Counted from the stretch's first letter, positions 1 through 11,846 are shown. The stretch is 64,000 bases of DNA from Tubulanus polymorphus (GCF_964204645.1 NC_134028.1:8039001-8103000), one strand, 5' to 3'. Notes: generated from the letters alone by a model not told the origin. Made by a program: numbers and translations.

Positions 1-27
1 CATTATTATTATTATTATTATTATTAT
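1..27. repeat. (ATT)n microsatellite at the window edge
   Basis: Short perfect run of ATT trinucleotides, cut by the start of the window. It lies just beyond the probable 3' end of the minus-strand SRCR gene. Confidence 0.9.
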
Positions 28-52
28 CATAACAAAAACTTCATGCTTTCAC

Positions 53-58
53 TTTATT
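53..58 (-). terminator. Candidate polyadenylation signal AATAAA for the minus-strand SRCR gene
   Basis: AATAAA on the minus strand, followed by T-rich sequence. It sits about 145 nt after the stop codon at 201-203. It supports a transcript form that reads through the donor at 274 and terminates here. AATAAA is common in AT-rich DNA, so the support is modest. Confidence 0.4.
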
Positions 59-200
59 CATACACATCGAAATATATACATAAAATAAACTTGCAAGTGA
101 CTCGATTTGGTCTGACGGACTCCGAGATCCGACACTTGACGATGGTGTGGAGACGTCATGCTCCTTTTACAACAAAACTAAAACCTTGTGATTTCCATGT

Positions 201-3200
201 TCATTCTTGAATTCGCACATGGACGATGACAATTCCAAAAATCCCACGAATGCAATATTGTCTACTATAATTACCTGACGGTTTGGTTTTATCGGCTGGT
301 CTGTAGCAGAAAGCAGCGGCGGCGTATTTACTAGCAGTGCAATACATCACGTATTGGTCATTATCCCGAATACCGGGACATTGCCTCAATTCGGTCTCCG
401 AGCCGCTGCAATTCATCCGACCAAAAAACGCTCTCCATTTCGGATGACCTTGTATCGAGCGGCTATCTTTGTAGGCCGAACCGATTGAGTACGGATCCAG
501 TTGCTTACACAGTACTGTCGCCTCGACGTCAGACCAATTCATATCAGGACATATAAGGCCGTTTGGCTTCAGTATGAAACTTCTAACTGGACCATCCATT
601 CCGAAGCGACTGCTCGGTACTTCAAAGCGTATAACTATAAGAAAAAAAAGAAGAGAAAGGTTTTAGAAATAAACAAGAGAAGTAACTTGAAATTTAATTG
701 GCCTTTAAGAAAAAACAATACACACATTGTTTAATCTATCTACAATAAATAATGTGAGCAAGGATCAATAAAGTATTTTGGATTTGAATGTATCTACAAA
801 TAAATTAAACGGCAGCCAGTCTAACCAGGCTACCTTGATATTGGTGACGTAGGGCTTATCCACTCAAAATTCATTATCAAAATACGTGAAATTCTATTTA
901 ATAGAACACAAGTCATGAAATAAATCTCATACAGAATGATCTCAAAACTTGTGCTTGTTATTTTGAAACGCCAATATTGATGACGTTGTGCACATTACAC
1001 AGCACCCCTTAGACAACGCATAGTAGGTATCGATATAACATTATTGTGACGGTTCTTACATCAGAAATAAGACGACATTTCTCTCACAATGGTTTGTCGA
1101 TAAATTTTGTTGGTACATTATTGCAACATAACTACAGTTTCCCCAGTTCCCCAGTCTTGTATCTTATGATGCCTCATATTTATAAATCGCGAACCGACGC
1201 CAAAGATCTTCGCCTATTTTCTAAGAATTTGTAACTTGGTCGGAATGCCACTAAACTATTTTTGCCATTTCATAACCACGGATTAACGCTGAAATTTGTA
1301 GAACACATACAGGGTGTCTCAGAAAATGTGTAACCCAACTTTTAGGATCAATTATTCATTAACTATAATTGGAATAATTTTTTTGTGAGGTAAGGTTGGT
1401 TGGTAGACCTGGATATTTGCTCAAGGATGAAATGTTGAAATGCAATCATAGAAGTCATGCATGGCTGAGCACTAACGCCAAAATTACGGAATATTCCATT
1501 GCATATTTTTATCTTTAAATGATCAGCTACTAATTGAAAAATTGATTTAGAATCACCAAATTTCACCCCTTGTGATATTTTCCTGTGGGGAATTGTTAAG
1601 ACCAAGGTATTCAAATTGCAACCAGCATGAATCGAAGACTTACATGTTCGGGAAGTAACAGATTTTGAGAGATACTGAATCTGATGTGTCAAAATCCGAC
1701 GTCGATCTCAACTGTGTATTGGTTAAAATGGTTATGATATTGAATAAGTTGCTGACAAGCCTGATTTGTAAATCCGACCTAGGATTTTTATCAAGAGATA
1801 TATATCCGTCTCAGCTGATATAATTGACTTAAAATGTACGTTCTGGGTAGGTCCCGAGACTCCTTAGACGATTTCGCGCCTTCGTCGCTCAATCTTTACA
1901 CTTGACCAAAAATGGTTCCGGTATGAGATAAGGTCGTTCCAAACTGAACTCGCGTCCCCGTCGCCCTCGCAACAAATAATCAGATATTGAGGCTTCGTAT
2001 AATTTCCATACTGTTTCTACGTATGCAATTTAAGATCGGTTTCAAAAGTCTTAAAAGTTTTTAGGTGTTACCGGTATATCTAAATTAGCTATGGAACGCT
2101 TGGAAAAGGAAATGTCCACGTACGTCTTTCTATCTTTACGGTAGCGCATACCATTGAACCGTATATACCACGTCTGCACCAGGAGCCATAATGCAAAGCG
2201 CATTCTGCCAAATTCTTTTCATCTCCTCGGCATCGGACCTGTTTCATTAAGAGATAGATCTTCAGTTTTAGAAAGATAAATTTAAACAACATTTCCATTT
2301 GGGAGCCTAAAAATCCAGTTCAAATTTTCACATATAAATGAGTGTTGTAGTGCTATCTGGTTTTTGCCGATACCCGTTTCAACGCCAATCCATGGGTGGT
2401 TCAAGCAGCTTATGGAAGTACAATTGAATCAGTTTTTGTCAGACGCTTTCATTCCATTATGGGATTTTTCATTCCATGATCGAGTAATTCCCAGAAAGAG
2501 TTATTGATTAAGGCTTGTTCAAGTTTACTAACGTACCGAACTTATGACATATTTATTAAGATTCGAACTAAACGTAGAGCAACAAAGGGCTTTGCCATAG
2601 TCGAATCCACTGAGTCTGCACGCGACTGAGGCGGCATTATGATCGAAGACATTGTCGCAAATAAGTCCATCTCGGCTGTTTCTGTTGAATATCGCAACAC
2701 CATAAGCGTACTGGTTACTATCCCGGGAATCACCTGAAAAAAGGACCGGAATATCTCAATTTTTAATGTCATAACATTTTTTGTGCGTATTTGAAAAATA
2801 TCTATTTAAATATATATAAAATTATTTAAGATAAATACCGCCACTGTGGCAATGTACGTGTAGGTCTGTGTCGCATTTAAATGAACCCCAGTTTTCTTTT
2901 GAACAATGCAAAAGGTTTGTTTCCGATCCGCTACACCTATTGATATGCATTTTTCGAGTTTTTCCATCCAACCATGCCACATCCGCAACCTACGAACAAT
3001 AAGATACCCTTAATGAAAACTATGCTGGCTGATTCGTACGGCCAGAGCAACGATAAAAAAATTTTCACATTGGCCCGTTTTTTGGTTTTCTCGTGCAAGT
3101 AAACAAAAAGTTTGGTGTTCTCGCCCGAGAATTCAAAACTTTGGTTTTCTCGCGCGAGAAAACAAAACATTTTTGTTTGAAAAATTTTTCTGACTGGCTA

Positions 3201-5810
3201 GGGGCTGGATAAAACCTTTTTTCGGTTTTCTCGAGCGAGAAAACCAAAAACGGGTCAATGTGAACATTTTAAAACGTTCCCTAGCCCTTTAGTATGGCCC
3301 GAATCAGCCACCAATGAAAACATGTATATAATGCGTTTTCCAAATTCTGCCCATTTAACATTGAAAATTGATAGTACAAGAAACTTTGCCTTACTCGAAC
3401 ATGGCTTAGGCCTACTCGGCCTTTTTGACTCGGACAAAAACGTAATCATTTTCGTGACTTGCTAACGTATACTTTCTTAGCCTTAACTAGGACTTTCGCT
3501 TACCGCGGAAAAATATTACCGGGCCCGGTCAGTCCGAGTTTAGCGTGGTTTATTGTAGTACCTTAGTGAAATTCAGAATTAAGAAATTAAGTGGAGTAGC
3601 ACAAGAACGCTGTAAATATTTTACCTGGCCAGTTTTAAAACCAAGCATCTTGCAGGCAACCTGCGCAGTTCTGTCGTGGTTATAACTCTGATTTTTGTAA
3701 CACACAGTTCCCCAATCGTTTAAACCTTTCTTAGAAACCTCTACCAAAGATCCGTTTCTAAGTCTTATATCAATGGCTATAATGATATGAAATAATAATT
3801 ACATCGCCAACTAGAGGATATGTGCGGGCATGTATAGACCACACGGTCACATGTGAAGCTTTTGATGAAATATCTAAATCACGAAACAAGACATATCTAA
3901 ACGGAATTTGAAGTCCCCGTAAAACGCTAACTTACAGTAGCAGGAAAGCCCAATATCTTCTTGATGGACACAGTTGGATGACGACCACGGTTTCGCCAAA
4001 CAATCAAAAAGTGACGTTTCGGTTCCAGTACACAACACATCATCGAGATAAATGTCGATTCCAGTAGCGGCACTCAAATAGAATTTACCCACCTTTGAAC
4101 GAGATTAACGAGGGATAATTGCTCATTCATTACTAAATCAATTAAGCTCAACGAAGGGAATTATGATTCTCTGTTACGCCTTTTTGTTTTGTTTGAGTTT
4201 ATAGAGTGGGATCCGCCGACGAACTCTTCCGATTTCTAGATATATATAACAATAAATGTTTTTGACAATGGTGTTCTGTCGTGTTCGTTCAGTAAATAGC
4301 GTGACTTATATGGCGGCGTAGGCAATAAATGGACAATATTCGGGTATTATTATCCAAAACGACCTTCAGAAAAGCAATTTTTTCCGAAGTTCCACTCCCT
4401 GGTCACTTAATTAGTAATGACTTCAATATTTTGATAAAAAAAGTTTTTTTTCTCTATCCAATAAAGAAGTTTCCAGTTTCTAGGCGCCATTTTGTGGCGG
4501 TCCCTCGAGGTCCCCATCGTTGCGATAATTTGCGCTCATTTTTAAAACATAAGTTTAGATTGAATATCATATAGTTCTGCAGTCCCTTGCTCGACGAAAT
4601 CAATTTATACACCATTTTAAAGGAAATGAAATGCAGATATTTGCTGGTGATTCTTGGAATTTTTGAACGCAACAATTGAGAACAGTGACGATGTGAAACC
4701 AAGGACCGCATATCTCAACCGCGTGTAAAAGAAATCGCAATATTCATTAATTTTAAAATATCTAAGTATCTCTTAAAGCTATATTTCCAATTTTCACAGA
4801 GGTTAAAGAGGGTTATTTGCAGTTTAAGCCTGCGTGAAATTTTTTTGAATATCTTTCCTGACGACTGATCTCTGAACTAGAAACTGGAAACTTCTCTATT
4901 CTTTCAAGTCCATCAAATATGTTTATATCCATCTTATCATAAAAGACGGCCTTATGCTAGAAAAGCTTTGGGCTTTTTCAAAAGGAATAGATAAGCGATT
5001 CTATTCAATATTGAAATTAATGGATATCTAGAAATTATTGAGCGTTGAAACTGAAGGACGTGTTTCTTTTTTTACTCACATCACCTCCGCTATAGCCGAG
5101 CTGGCGACAGGCGACAGTCGTTTCTTTATTATCCCAAAAGTCGTCACATACTGTACCCCAGGCTTTACCGGGCTGTCTGACCTCTAACCGACCTTCCGCT
5201 GCAGTACCGCCGTCCCTCAATCGCAACTCCACAGGCCCAACTAAATACATTCATAAAAACCATGATCTATGGAGTTCATGTTTGTTTCTCACTTAAATCT
5301 TTAATTCCCCTTTTTAAATAAAGTAGCATGTATCGTAGGCCTAATCGTGTGTCGCAAATAAACTTTTTTTATAGTAATAGTTTCGATGGACCTTTATATG
5401 CTACATAAGTGAAATACGAGTGAATATTTCATTTCAAAGCTTTTATTATAGACACAAGATTTGAAGGAATTCCGATAGTGTTTTGTCCAAATAGTGAATT
5501 TACGTATCGTGGTATATACGATGATATATAACATTATGAAACATTGTATTACGTACAACTTTACGTTACAGACATGTCACGCAAAAATCAATGTTATGAT
5601 ACTCGAATTCGTTAAAAGGCGCGTTCAAAATATCACTAAATGGGGATCCGGCTGGTCCGTGGCTACTGAAGAAAATTCTCAATAGAAAAATAAAATGCGT
5701 TGTACATATAATCATATGGCTTACGTACTTCTGGTGGTAGATGTCGTTTGCGACGAGACAAAACTCAATCGGATAATAAGTCCAAAAAGAAGATAGTTTG
5801 AAATGTTCAT
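201..5810 (-). CDS. Multi-SRCR-domain secreted or surface protein (left copy of a head-to-head pair)
   Basis: Spliced minus-strand model with exons 5729-5810, 5080-5240, 3936-4092, 3625-3776, 2839-2989, 2537-2733, 2124-2238 and 275-634 (or 201-634). All phases agree. Exon 1 (from [10 protein letters not shown]) is a hydrophobic signal peptide. Residues about 29-133 form a canonical cysteine-rich SRCR domain ([15 protein letters not shown]). Residues 135-234 form a second (WGTVCYK). Residues 236-338 are a divergent third ([18 protein letters not shown]), and 340-458 a fourth ([20 protein letters not shown]). SRCR families bind ligands such as microbial surface molecules, but the ligand here is unknown. 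The last exon is ambiguous. The donor GTAATT at 269-274 would lead to exons left of the window, as in the plus-strand paralogue. Reading through gives a stop at 201 and a 482-residue secreted protein, with AATAAA nearby. Donors GTACGT recur in this gene. The domain calls are firm; the exact end is not. Confidence 0.8.
755..1065. repeat. Dispersed repeat family R1, copy 1
   Basis: About 300 bp in an intron of the minus-strand SRCR gene. It is recognisable by 'caataaagtattttgg', a 'tgatgacgt..tgcacat' core, 'accccttagacaacgc' and a final 'attattgtgacggtt'. The same ordered blocks recur at about 44330-44480 and 47035-47500 inside DRGX introns. No coding capacity was seen, so it looks like a non-autonomous mobile element of unknown class. 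Confidence 0.6.
3021..3312. mobile_element. Foldback MITE with long terminal inverted repeats and 9-bp target duplication
   Basis: The two ends are imperfect inverted copies of roughly 80 nt. Shared blocks are 'tggctgattcg', 'ttcacattg.cccgtttttgg' and 'ggttttctcg'. The centre holds further palindromic 'ctcgcgcgag' blocks. The 9-mer AATGAAAAC flanks both sides (3012-3020 and 3313-3321). Long TIRs with a 9-bp duplication are typical of Mutator-like elements, so a MULE-derived MITE is the best guess. It lies in an intron of the minus-strand SRCR gene, and its apparent ORFs are by-products of the repeat. Confidence 0.65.
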
Positions 5811-6467
5811 CGTGAGAGATATTCGAAGCATCTATTGACTATTTCAAAAGTGAAAGCCTCGTCGATTACTTCCTTGATGCTGCCTCGTAAAAATGCATGC
5901 ATTCTTGATGTCTCAGGGGTAATCAAAGCATTTGGAATTCCCCCGTTCTTTTGTTTGAATATCAGGTAAACAGCTGAAACCGGGCATTCATTTCTTTATA
6001 CAACTTTTTTACAACGTTGTAGGAAATTTATAACAACCGAAGCGTGTTTGAATATTGGAAAATAATTTCTGTAGAGGATATTCACTCCGGATATTTATGG
6101 ACGCGTTACGCAGTTAGATTTTGAATAGAAAATGCAGAGTTTGTCCTATATTTCATTCAATCGTTCGCACAAGAGTGAATTAATCTTTTAGATTTATTTC
6201 ACTTTCCTAACGGACCAAAAGTCAACTTTCTTCATTAGAACCGAATTTCTATCCAAAATATGATGACTTATCATATGTCAGTGATTGATCTGAAAATGTA
6301 TCTAAATTTCGCGTCAAATACTGCCCAAAAAAACGTTTCCGTTTTCAAAGGAGAATTTAATTACTGTTGAGAACGTGATACGAAAATTCCAAACTTATAA
6401 AAGGGCAATAAATCAATTTCCCTTTCTATATCGTTTAAATGCATATTTCATGAAGGGGTGAAAGAAA
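5811..6467. promoter_or_regulatory. Shared intergenic promoter region of the divergent SRCR gene pair
   Basis: 657 bp separate the start codons of the two head-to-head SRCR genes. A perfect TATAAAAG lies at 6396-6403, 65 bp upstream of the plus-strand ATG, at a spacing that fits a TATA box and a short 5' UTR. On the minus strand a weaker GTATAAAG lies at about 5994-6001, 184 bp upstream of that ATG. No coding sequence was found in the interval. Confidence 0.6.
6396..6403 (+). promoter_or_regulatory. TATA box for the plus-strand SRCR gene
   Basis: TATAAAAG, a perfect match to the metazoan TATA consensus. It is placed so that transcription would start near 6425-6430 and give a 5' UTR of about 40 nt before the ATG at 6468. 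Confidence 0.55.
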
Positions 6468-9400
6468 ATGGCGATGTTGTTAGGCGCAGTATTCCTGTTC
6501 GTGAGTTTTGTGTGGATTGATGGAGCGCCGAATCACGAGAGTAAGTCAATGACTATAAGATGAAGCACACTAAATCTTGTTCGATGTTCCGACTGAGCCT
6601 GATGTTCAGATTATTCGCTGATTTTAATTGCATATATTGATTTGATATGAAATTAGCGATGTGAATTTTTTTCTGGTTCATTTACGTAATTTGCGTGACG
6701 TGCAATATTCAATATTCGCCTTCAGTACAATCATGGTACAATCATTCATTCATTTGGCTAAAAATCACAGTCTACCCCTGTTTCGCTCCCGGCAGGTTTG
6801 GCGGGTTTGTAAGGGACGCCAAATCAAGACAAATCAGACGAAATCTACCAATCAAATAAATAACACGGTCAATCACTATTCTAAGATTCAAAAAATCGCA
6901 TTCTTACTATTTTCTACGGGAGAGTGTTCCTTGCGATTGTTACTGGAAAATCTCAAATAATACCATCTTCAAGGAAATGGTAAAAATTACTTCTTTTACA
7001 GTCGGAGATGTAGAAATAACCATAGACGGCGGTAACGCTACTAACGGGGGTCGCTTGTTGGTTCGCAGACCAGGGGGTCTTTGGGGAACCGTTTGTAACT
7101 TCGCATGGCAGTTAGACGACACAAGAGCTGCCTGTAGGCAACTTGGTTTTGAAGGCGGCGAGGTCAGTAAGCAGCATGCGCTTTCTCAAGTTCACAAGTT
7201 GAATAACTAAAACTCATGAGATTTACATGCGTTTTTTCGATATATATAAATGTTTGATCATTTCAGTACTTCACAGGACTCAACACAGTGCATAAATCAG
7301 TGCCGATACATCTTGACACGGTTTATTGTTTACAAAATGATCGTAATATTACAAGGTGTTTGGCTCACCCATGGGGCCAACATCCAAACTGTGGTGACCA
7401 TTGGAGTGATGTGCACATCAGATGCTATTGTAAGCATGGTACTAAACACTAATGAAGAAATTCGGCTTGGTTCCTTCATAGAAATCACAGTTTAAAACGT
7501 GTCTTTTTAGCATTGAACGTCACATTACATTATGGTTTGGTTTTGGTATCTCAAGTCGGTAAAAACAACTGGGGCACTGTGTGTTACCGTCCTTCCTCGT
7601 ACAACGGTGACATTATCGCGAACGCCGCTTGTCGGCAGGCAGGGTTTGAAACTGGACAGGTTTGTAGGACCACGGGACCCGTTTCACACAGAACGCCAAA
7701 ACTCCATAATGAAAGGTGTTTCGGAGTTTCGAAATCTGAAAAATGTCATTGAAGAGATTTCAAACAAAATGTGTTCTATGTCGCTTTTAGATTGATCACG
7801 TGAGCAGAAATACGCAGTATGGCGCGGCAATATACATAGAGGCCTGCCGGGGACGCGAGACTAATTTATTGTCGTGTTCTCATTCGAGCTGGAACAGGCG
7901 AAATCTTACCTGTGACTCCGATACTTCACTGTTATTTGTTCATTGCCACAATGGAAGTAGGTTTATAGCATATTTTTCACATTTTATAGCTCTTTCACAA
8001 TTCGATCGGGGGTTCATTTCAAGTCACTTTTTTTTAAATTGAGCTTTCTAAACTGTTAATAGATAAAGATAGTTTGTAATTGATGGGCTGGGGCAAAAAA
8101 CAGGCTGATTTTTCAGCGTACGTCTATGGGGGCTGATTAGGGACATCGTGCATTATTTATTACCGATTCGTGACCAAAAAAGCATCCTCAAAATACGATT
8201 GTTTTACGCCACTTAAAAGCTATCCAAAAAAAATTTTCATTCATTTTACGTGTGATCTACTGATTCTATGACATTGTTGACAAATATCCCATTGTTTTTA
8301 CGTCACGTAAATACTACGTAAAAACGTTGGAGAGGTTATTCTTGTTTATTGTTTTTGGCTGATAAGAACTCTAGTTTTTTGTAGCCAATCCATGGCTAAT
8401 AATTGCATCCTCAAAATACCGTGTATAAACTTCGTGAAATAATCCCATCGTTTATGTAGATTTTACGGGACACGTAGTAAACGACCAAAGAATACGAAAA
8501 TGGACAAAATGATCTTGTATTGAAATGAATTGTAGTTGATTCCAAAATTTCGATGTATCAAATTAGGCAGCCAAACAAGTTAACCCCAATCAGTCGCTTG
8601 CTGGTTAAGACTGCTTCGAAGATTGTTTTACGTACCGGAACCGAAATTTCCAATTATTCATTTCGATTTAAACGAAGAATTCTGTAATTTCGACTGCCAA
8701 TCACATAACTATTGTACTTGAATTTCTCATATAAAAATCGAACTCCCTGTTTCGCTCCCGGCGGGTGTGGTGGGTTTGTAAAGGACACCAAATCAAAACA
8801 AATCATTAAATGAAATCTACAAATTAAATGAATAGCAGGGTCAATCCCTTTTAACATGAAATTAAGAAAAACTGTAAGATAGTTTTTATGTGGCGAGTCG
8901 ATAAGATGCACGATATCCGTGTATGATGAATAAACGCGAGAAATCCGACAATGATTAAGCCGAAAATGCAAAGTTCTTGAATAAATATATTTATTTATAT
9001 ATATATCATTGTCGGATTTCTCGAGTATTTTTATGTGGCGTAAAAACTACGTACGTATACATTCAATAAACAACGTGTAAGTTCCATGATAGATTTTGTT
9101 TCATTGTTTTTCGCAGTTTATACGCAGCGTAAAAACTAGTAAAATCGCTACATTTTCTTATCACAATCCACTGGAGAAAAAGTAATGCACAATGTCCCCA
9201 ATCGGCCATATATGGCGGTGTCAAATGAATATCAAACATGGTATTTTGCCGGCCCAGTTTGGCAGAACCTTAAACATAGTTTTGACATTGAAAAACCAAA
9301 TCAATCTGGATCAGTATTCAAGAAGTGATAACAAATTGTTCATTCATAACAGGCAATCCGAAAGCAAGTTCACAGCACGTTTTCGGCGCACTCACCTTTG

Positions 9401-11790
9401 GGGGGGGATTGATCTGCGATAACGTTTTCGATCACAATGCTGCATTAGCGGCCTGCAGAGACATGGGCTTCGATAATGGAAAATCAATTTGCTGTTCGTT
9501 TTTCTCGCCCGGCCGCAACATGTCGTACGCGGTCAGTCAACTGAAATGCACCGGCCACGAGGACAGGCTCGTTGAATGTAATATGAAATACGGACGGACC
9601 TGCGCCACCAAAAACTACGCTTCAGTCATCTGTGCCAGTCGCCCTATTGATCAAGGTAAACATAACTAAATTTACACGCATTTATCTAAATTTTCTGTTT
9701 ATCATTTCTTTTTATCAAGCGTGTCAAATTATCCGTAACAAAATAGTGGACGACTATTTGAGAATTTAAAATAGTGACATACATGTAGGTTCTTCGCGCT
9801 ATTTCAAATGAATATTTATGTGAATTCAAGTTCTAGAATTTCGTGTGCCAAACACAACATACGGACGCGATGGGGTGCTCACTTCGAACATTCACGATAG
9901 ATTACGAAATATGCTCGTCTGTGCCGATTCGTGGACCGATAGAGACGCCGCAGTACTGTGCAGGGCCATCGCGCCCGGAACGTCAGGCATCGCGTACAGA
10001 TCGCCATACAGACATCGGTGGCTGGTGGCTTTATTTGGCAATTTCAAGTGTTCCGGTGTTGAAAGTCGACTTCAAGATTGCCCGGGCATCCGAGACGCGA
10101 ATTCCTACGGATCGAGATGTGACGATATATTCGGAGCGGCCGCTTTCTGTTATTACCCGGTGAAACGAGCACCTGCCTGTAAGTTTCTTGCAAAAAGGAA
10201 ATCTGAAAAAAATAATGGGATTTGTTTCCATCTCTTTCTCAAGCTCATTTGCTATCTTTATTTTTCTACAGTTGGTCTTTGTTACGTTTATTCTCATTGT
10301 TTCTACAGTTGTTTTCAGCATGGCGAACGCACGAAACTCACAAGGCGCGGTTAGCGGTATTCCTCAGATTTCGTTCACTTCAAAAAACTTCAACGTCACA
10401 AATCGATACATATGCAATCCTTTAGTCAATTGGGGTGACCGTGAGGCGACAGTATTTTGCCGAGGGCTTAACTACGACTATGGTAAAGGAAGTTTTACAT
10501 ACTTGCCCTGGCTAACGAAGTTTCCCAGAAAATATTTGCTGTTAGAAGTGCGGTGTAACGGAAAAGAGAAGTCGATTATTCATTGTTCACGTCACGGACT
10601 GCTGCATGGCGCACAACGATGTCCGGTTTGGTCAGAAAAACTACAGAATGGGAAGAGAATCTATAAATTCAGGACGGCCTACGTGACGTGCTATCCAAAG
10701 TGTAAGTATAAGAGGAAAATCTTCCGAAACGTACCTAATTCCGGGGACAGTATCTCTACGGCTCAATCCTAAGCATCCTTTGTGGATAAGCGAGTTATGT
10801 TGATTTTCTAACTCGGACTCCCTGCATAAATCTAGAAACTTAATATGTATCTTTTTAATAAACTAAACATGTTTATGACACATTCTCAAAGAAAATACAT
10901 GTACCTACTCAGATGACAAACTGTTGTAAAAAAGTGACCACCAAGTCGATGTTCGCTGAAGTAAAACGTACTCTGTCTCCAGTTGGTGACAAGAATGGAC
11001 AAAGTATATAACACGTTCAAATTATGAATGCATAAAGATACACGAAAGTAATAATCTTGAAATTGATAAAAATTATACGATGATAAATCATATCTGGGAC
11101 CCTAATGGCCGAAGTGAATATAGTAGCCCCCATTTTTTACTCGGGTATACGCAGGATTACCTTACTCCTGAGCGTGGCAAGGCAAGTACGATACTGGTAC
11201 CCAAAAATGAGTATCCCCCTCGATAAACGTGACGAGCACTATATAATTCACATTAATTCGCCTTGGCTTAACCATGGACGTATAAACTAGTTTATACGTC
11301 CATGGCTTAACAGAGGTCAAAATTCCTCATCCCGGGAAAAATTACGAGTTCATAGTCTCTCAGCTCAATTCATCTCGCACTGGCCCCTTACCCCAGCATT
11401 ATTGTGTCTTCTTCTGTATTATTTCTTATTTTCTTATTTTCTCACATCGTATTATAGATCTTTGTTACCATCCATTTACAGACGTCTTTTGGGAACTACG
11501 TAAAAACACTAGTCTTCTTGAATCTTATTCTATCTGCAGCCACCACAAAGTCATCAAATGAATCGACTACCATTACAACAATGAAGATGCCGTCTGCTAT
11601 CAAAACTGGTGGTGGTCTAACTAATGGAGCAGTTGCCGCAATAGTAGTTACGGTCTTGGCTGTGATCATAATAGCGGTTTTGGGCGCAGGATATGTTCTC
11701 TATAAACATCGTTTATCGTCTCTGGGAGCGCCAAACGATATTGACCTCAGTGCTGGAGTTACCAACCCGACATACGCGAAAGGCAACTAA
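6468..11790 (+). CDS. Multi-SRCR-domain transmembrane receptor (right copy of a head-to-head pair)
   Basis: Nine coding exons with consistent phases: 6468-6540, 7002-7162, 7267-7429, 7511-7659, 7791-7956, 9353-9655, 9837-10178, 10309-10701 and 11540-11790. They encode 666 residues. Exon 1 (MAMLLGAVFLF...) is a signal peptide. SRCR1 spans about 26-132 (WGTVCNF, ACRQLGF) and SRCR2 134-237 (WGTVCYR, ACRQAGF). SRCR3 spans 239-338 ([10 protein letters not shown]), SRCR4 340-452 (CPGIRD, AAAFCY) and SRCR5 454-583. A Thr/Ser-rich stalk is followed by a transmembrane helix at about 614-638 and a tail of about 28 residues ending TNPTYAKGN. Residues 659-662 form an NPxY motif, known in other receptors as a clathrin-adaptor or PTB-domain docking site. 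The first two SRCR domains are each coded by two exons and the last three by single exons. The donor after exon 4 (GTTTGT) is weak. Scavenger-type binding or endocytosis is inferred from family and tail only. Confidence 0.85.
6778..6852 (+). repeat. Dispersed repeat family R2, copy in SRCR intron 1
   Basis: Core 'tgtttcgctcccggcagg' followed by 'gggtttgtaagggac' and 'aaatcagacgaaatctac'. Related copies lie at 8747-8826, 32340-32418, 12341-12406, 12526-12591 and 58030-58100 (the last three inverted). This is the best marker of a short SINE-like or MITE-like family in this window. Confidence 0.65.
8747..8826 (+). repeat. Dispersed repeat family R2, copy in SRCR intron 5
   Basis: Same ordered blocks as at 6778: 'ctgtttcgctcccggcgg', 'tggtgggtttgtaaaggac', 'caaatcaaaacaaatca'. 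The similarity continues past the core ('gaaatctac...', 'gggtcaat'). Confidence 0.65.
8937..9023. repeat. Inverted repeat with 19-nt perfect arms around an AT-rich centre
   Basis: Arms at 8937-8955 and 9005-9023 are perfect inverse complements (cgagaaatccgacaatgat). The inner part 'ttcttgaata' and the AT centre resemble the larger foldback at 28012-28323, so the two appear to be one family. It lies in intron 5 of the plus-strand SRCR gene. Confidence 0.7.
11272..11305. repeat. 34-bp perfect palindrome
   Basis: The half-site CCATGGACGTATAAACT is followed immediately by its exact reverse complement, with no spacer. It sits in the last intron of the plus-strand SRCR gene. It may be the remains of a foldback element; a related string ('ttatacgtccatg') occurs in the MITE at 58242-58392. 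Confidence 0.9.
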
Positions 11791-11840
11791 GGTGCCGTGA
11801 CAAACGCAAACCCTGACAAACGAGGATGCTGAGATTATGA

Positions 11841-11846
11841 ATTAAA
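11841..11846 (+). terminator. Candidate polyadenylation signal ATTAAA of the plus-strand SRCR gene
   Basis: ATTAAA, the common variant signal, 51 nt after the stop codon at 11788-11790 and followed by GT-rich sequence ('tgttgtttatgtgttt'). Confidence 0.5.

Noticed and set aside
1363-1692. 109-residue minus-strand frame
   Set aside because: It lies in an intron of the minus-strand SRCR gene, has no recognised motif, and the flank 'cagggtgtctcagaaaatg' looks like a repeat end, so it is probably chance or mobile-element DNA.
3065-3247. Overlapping minus-strand frames with FSLEKTEK / FSREKTK repeats
   Set aside because: They are produced by palindromic blocks of the foldback element at 3021-3312.
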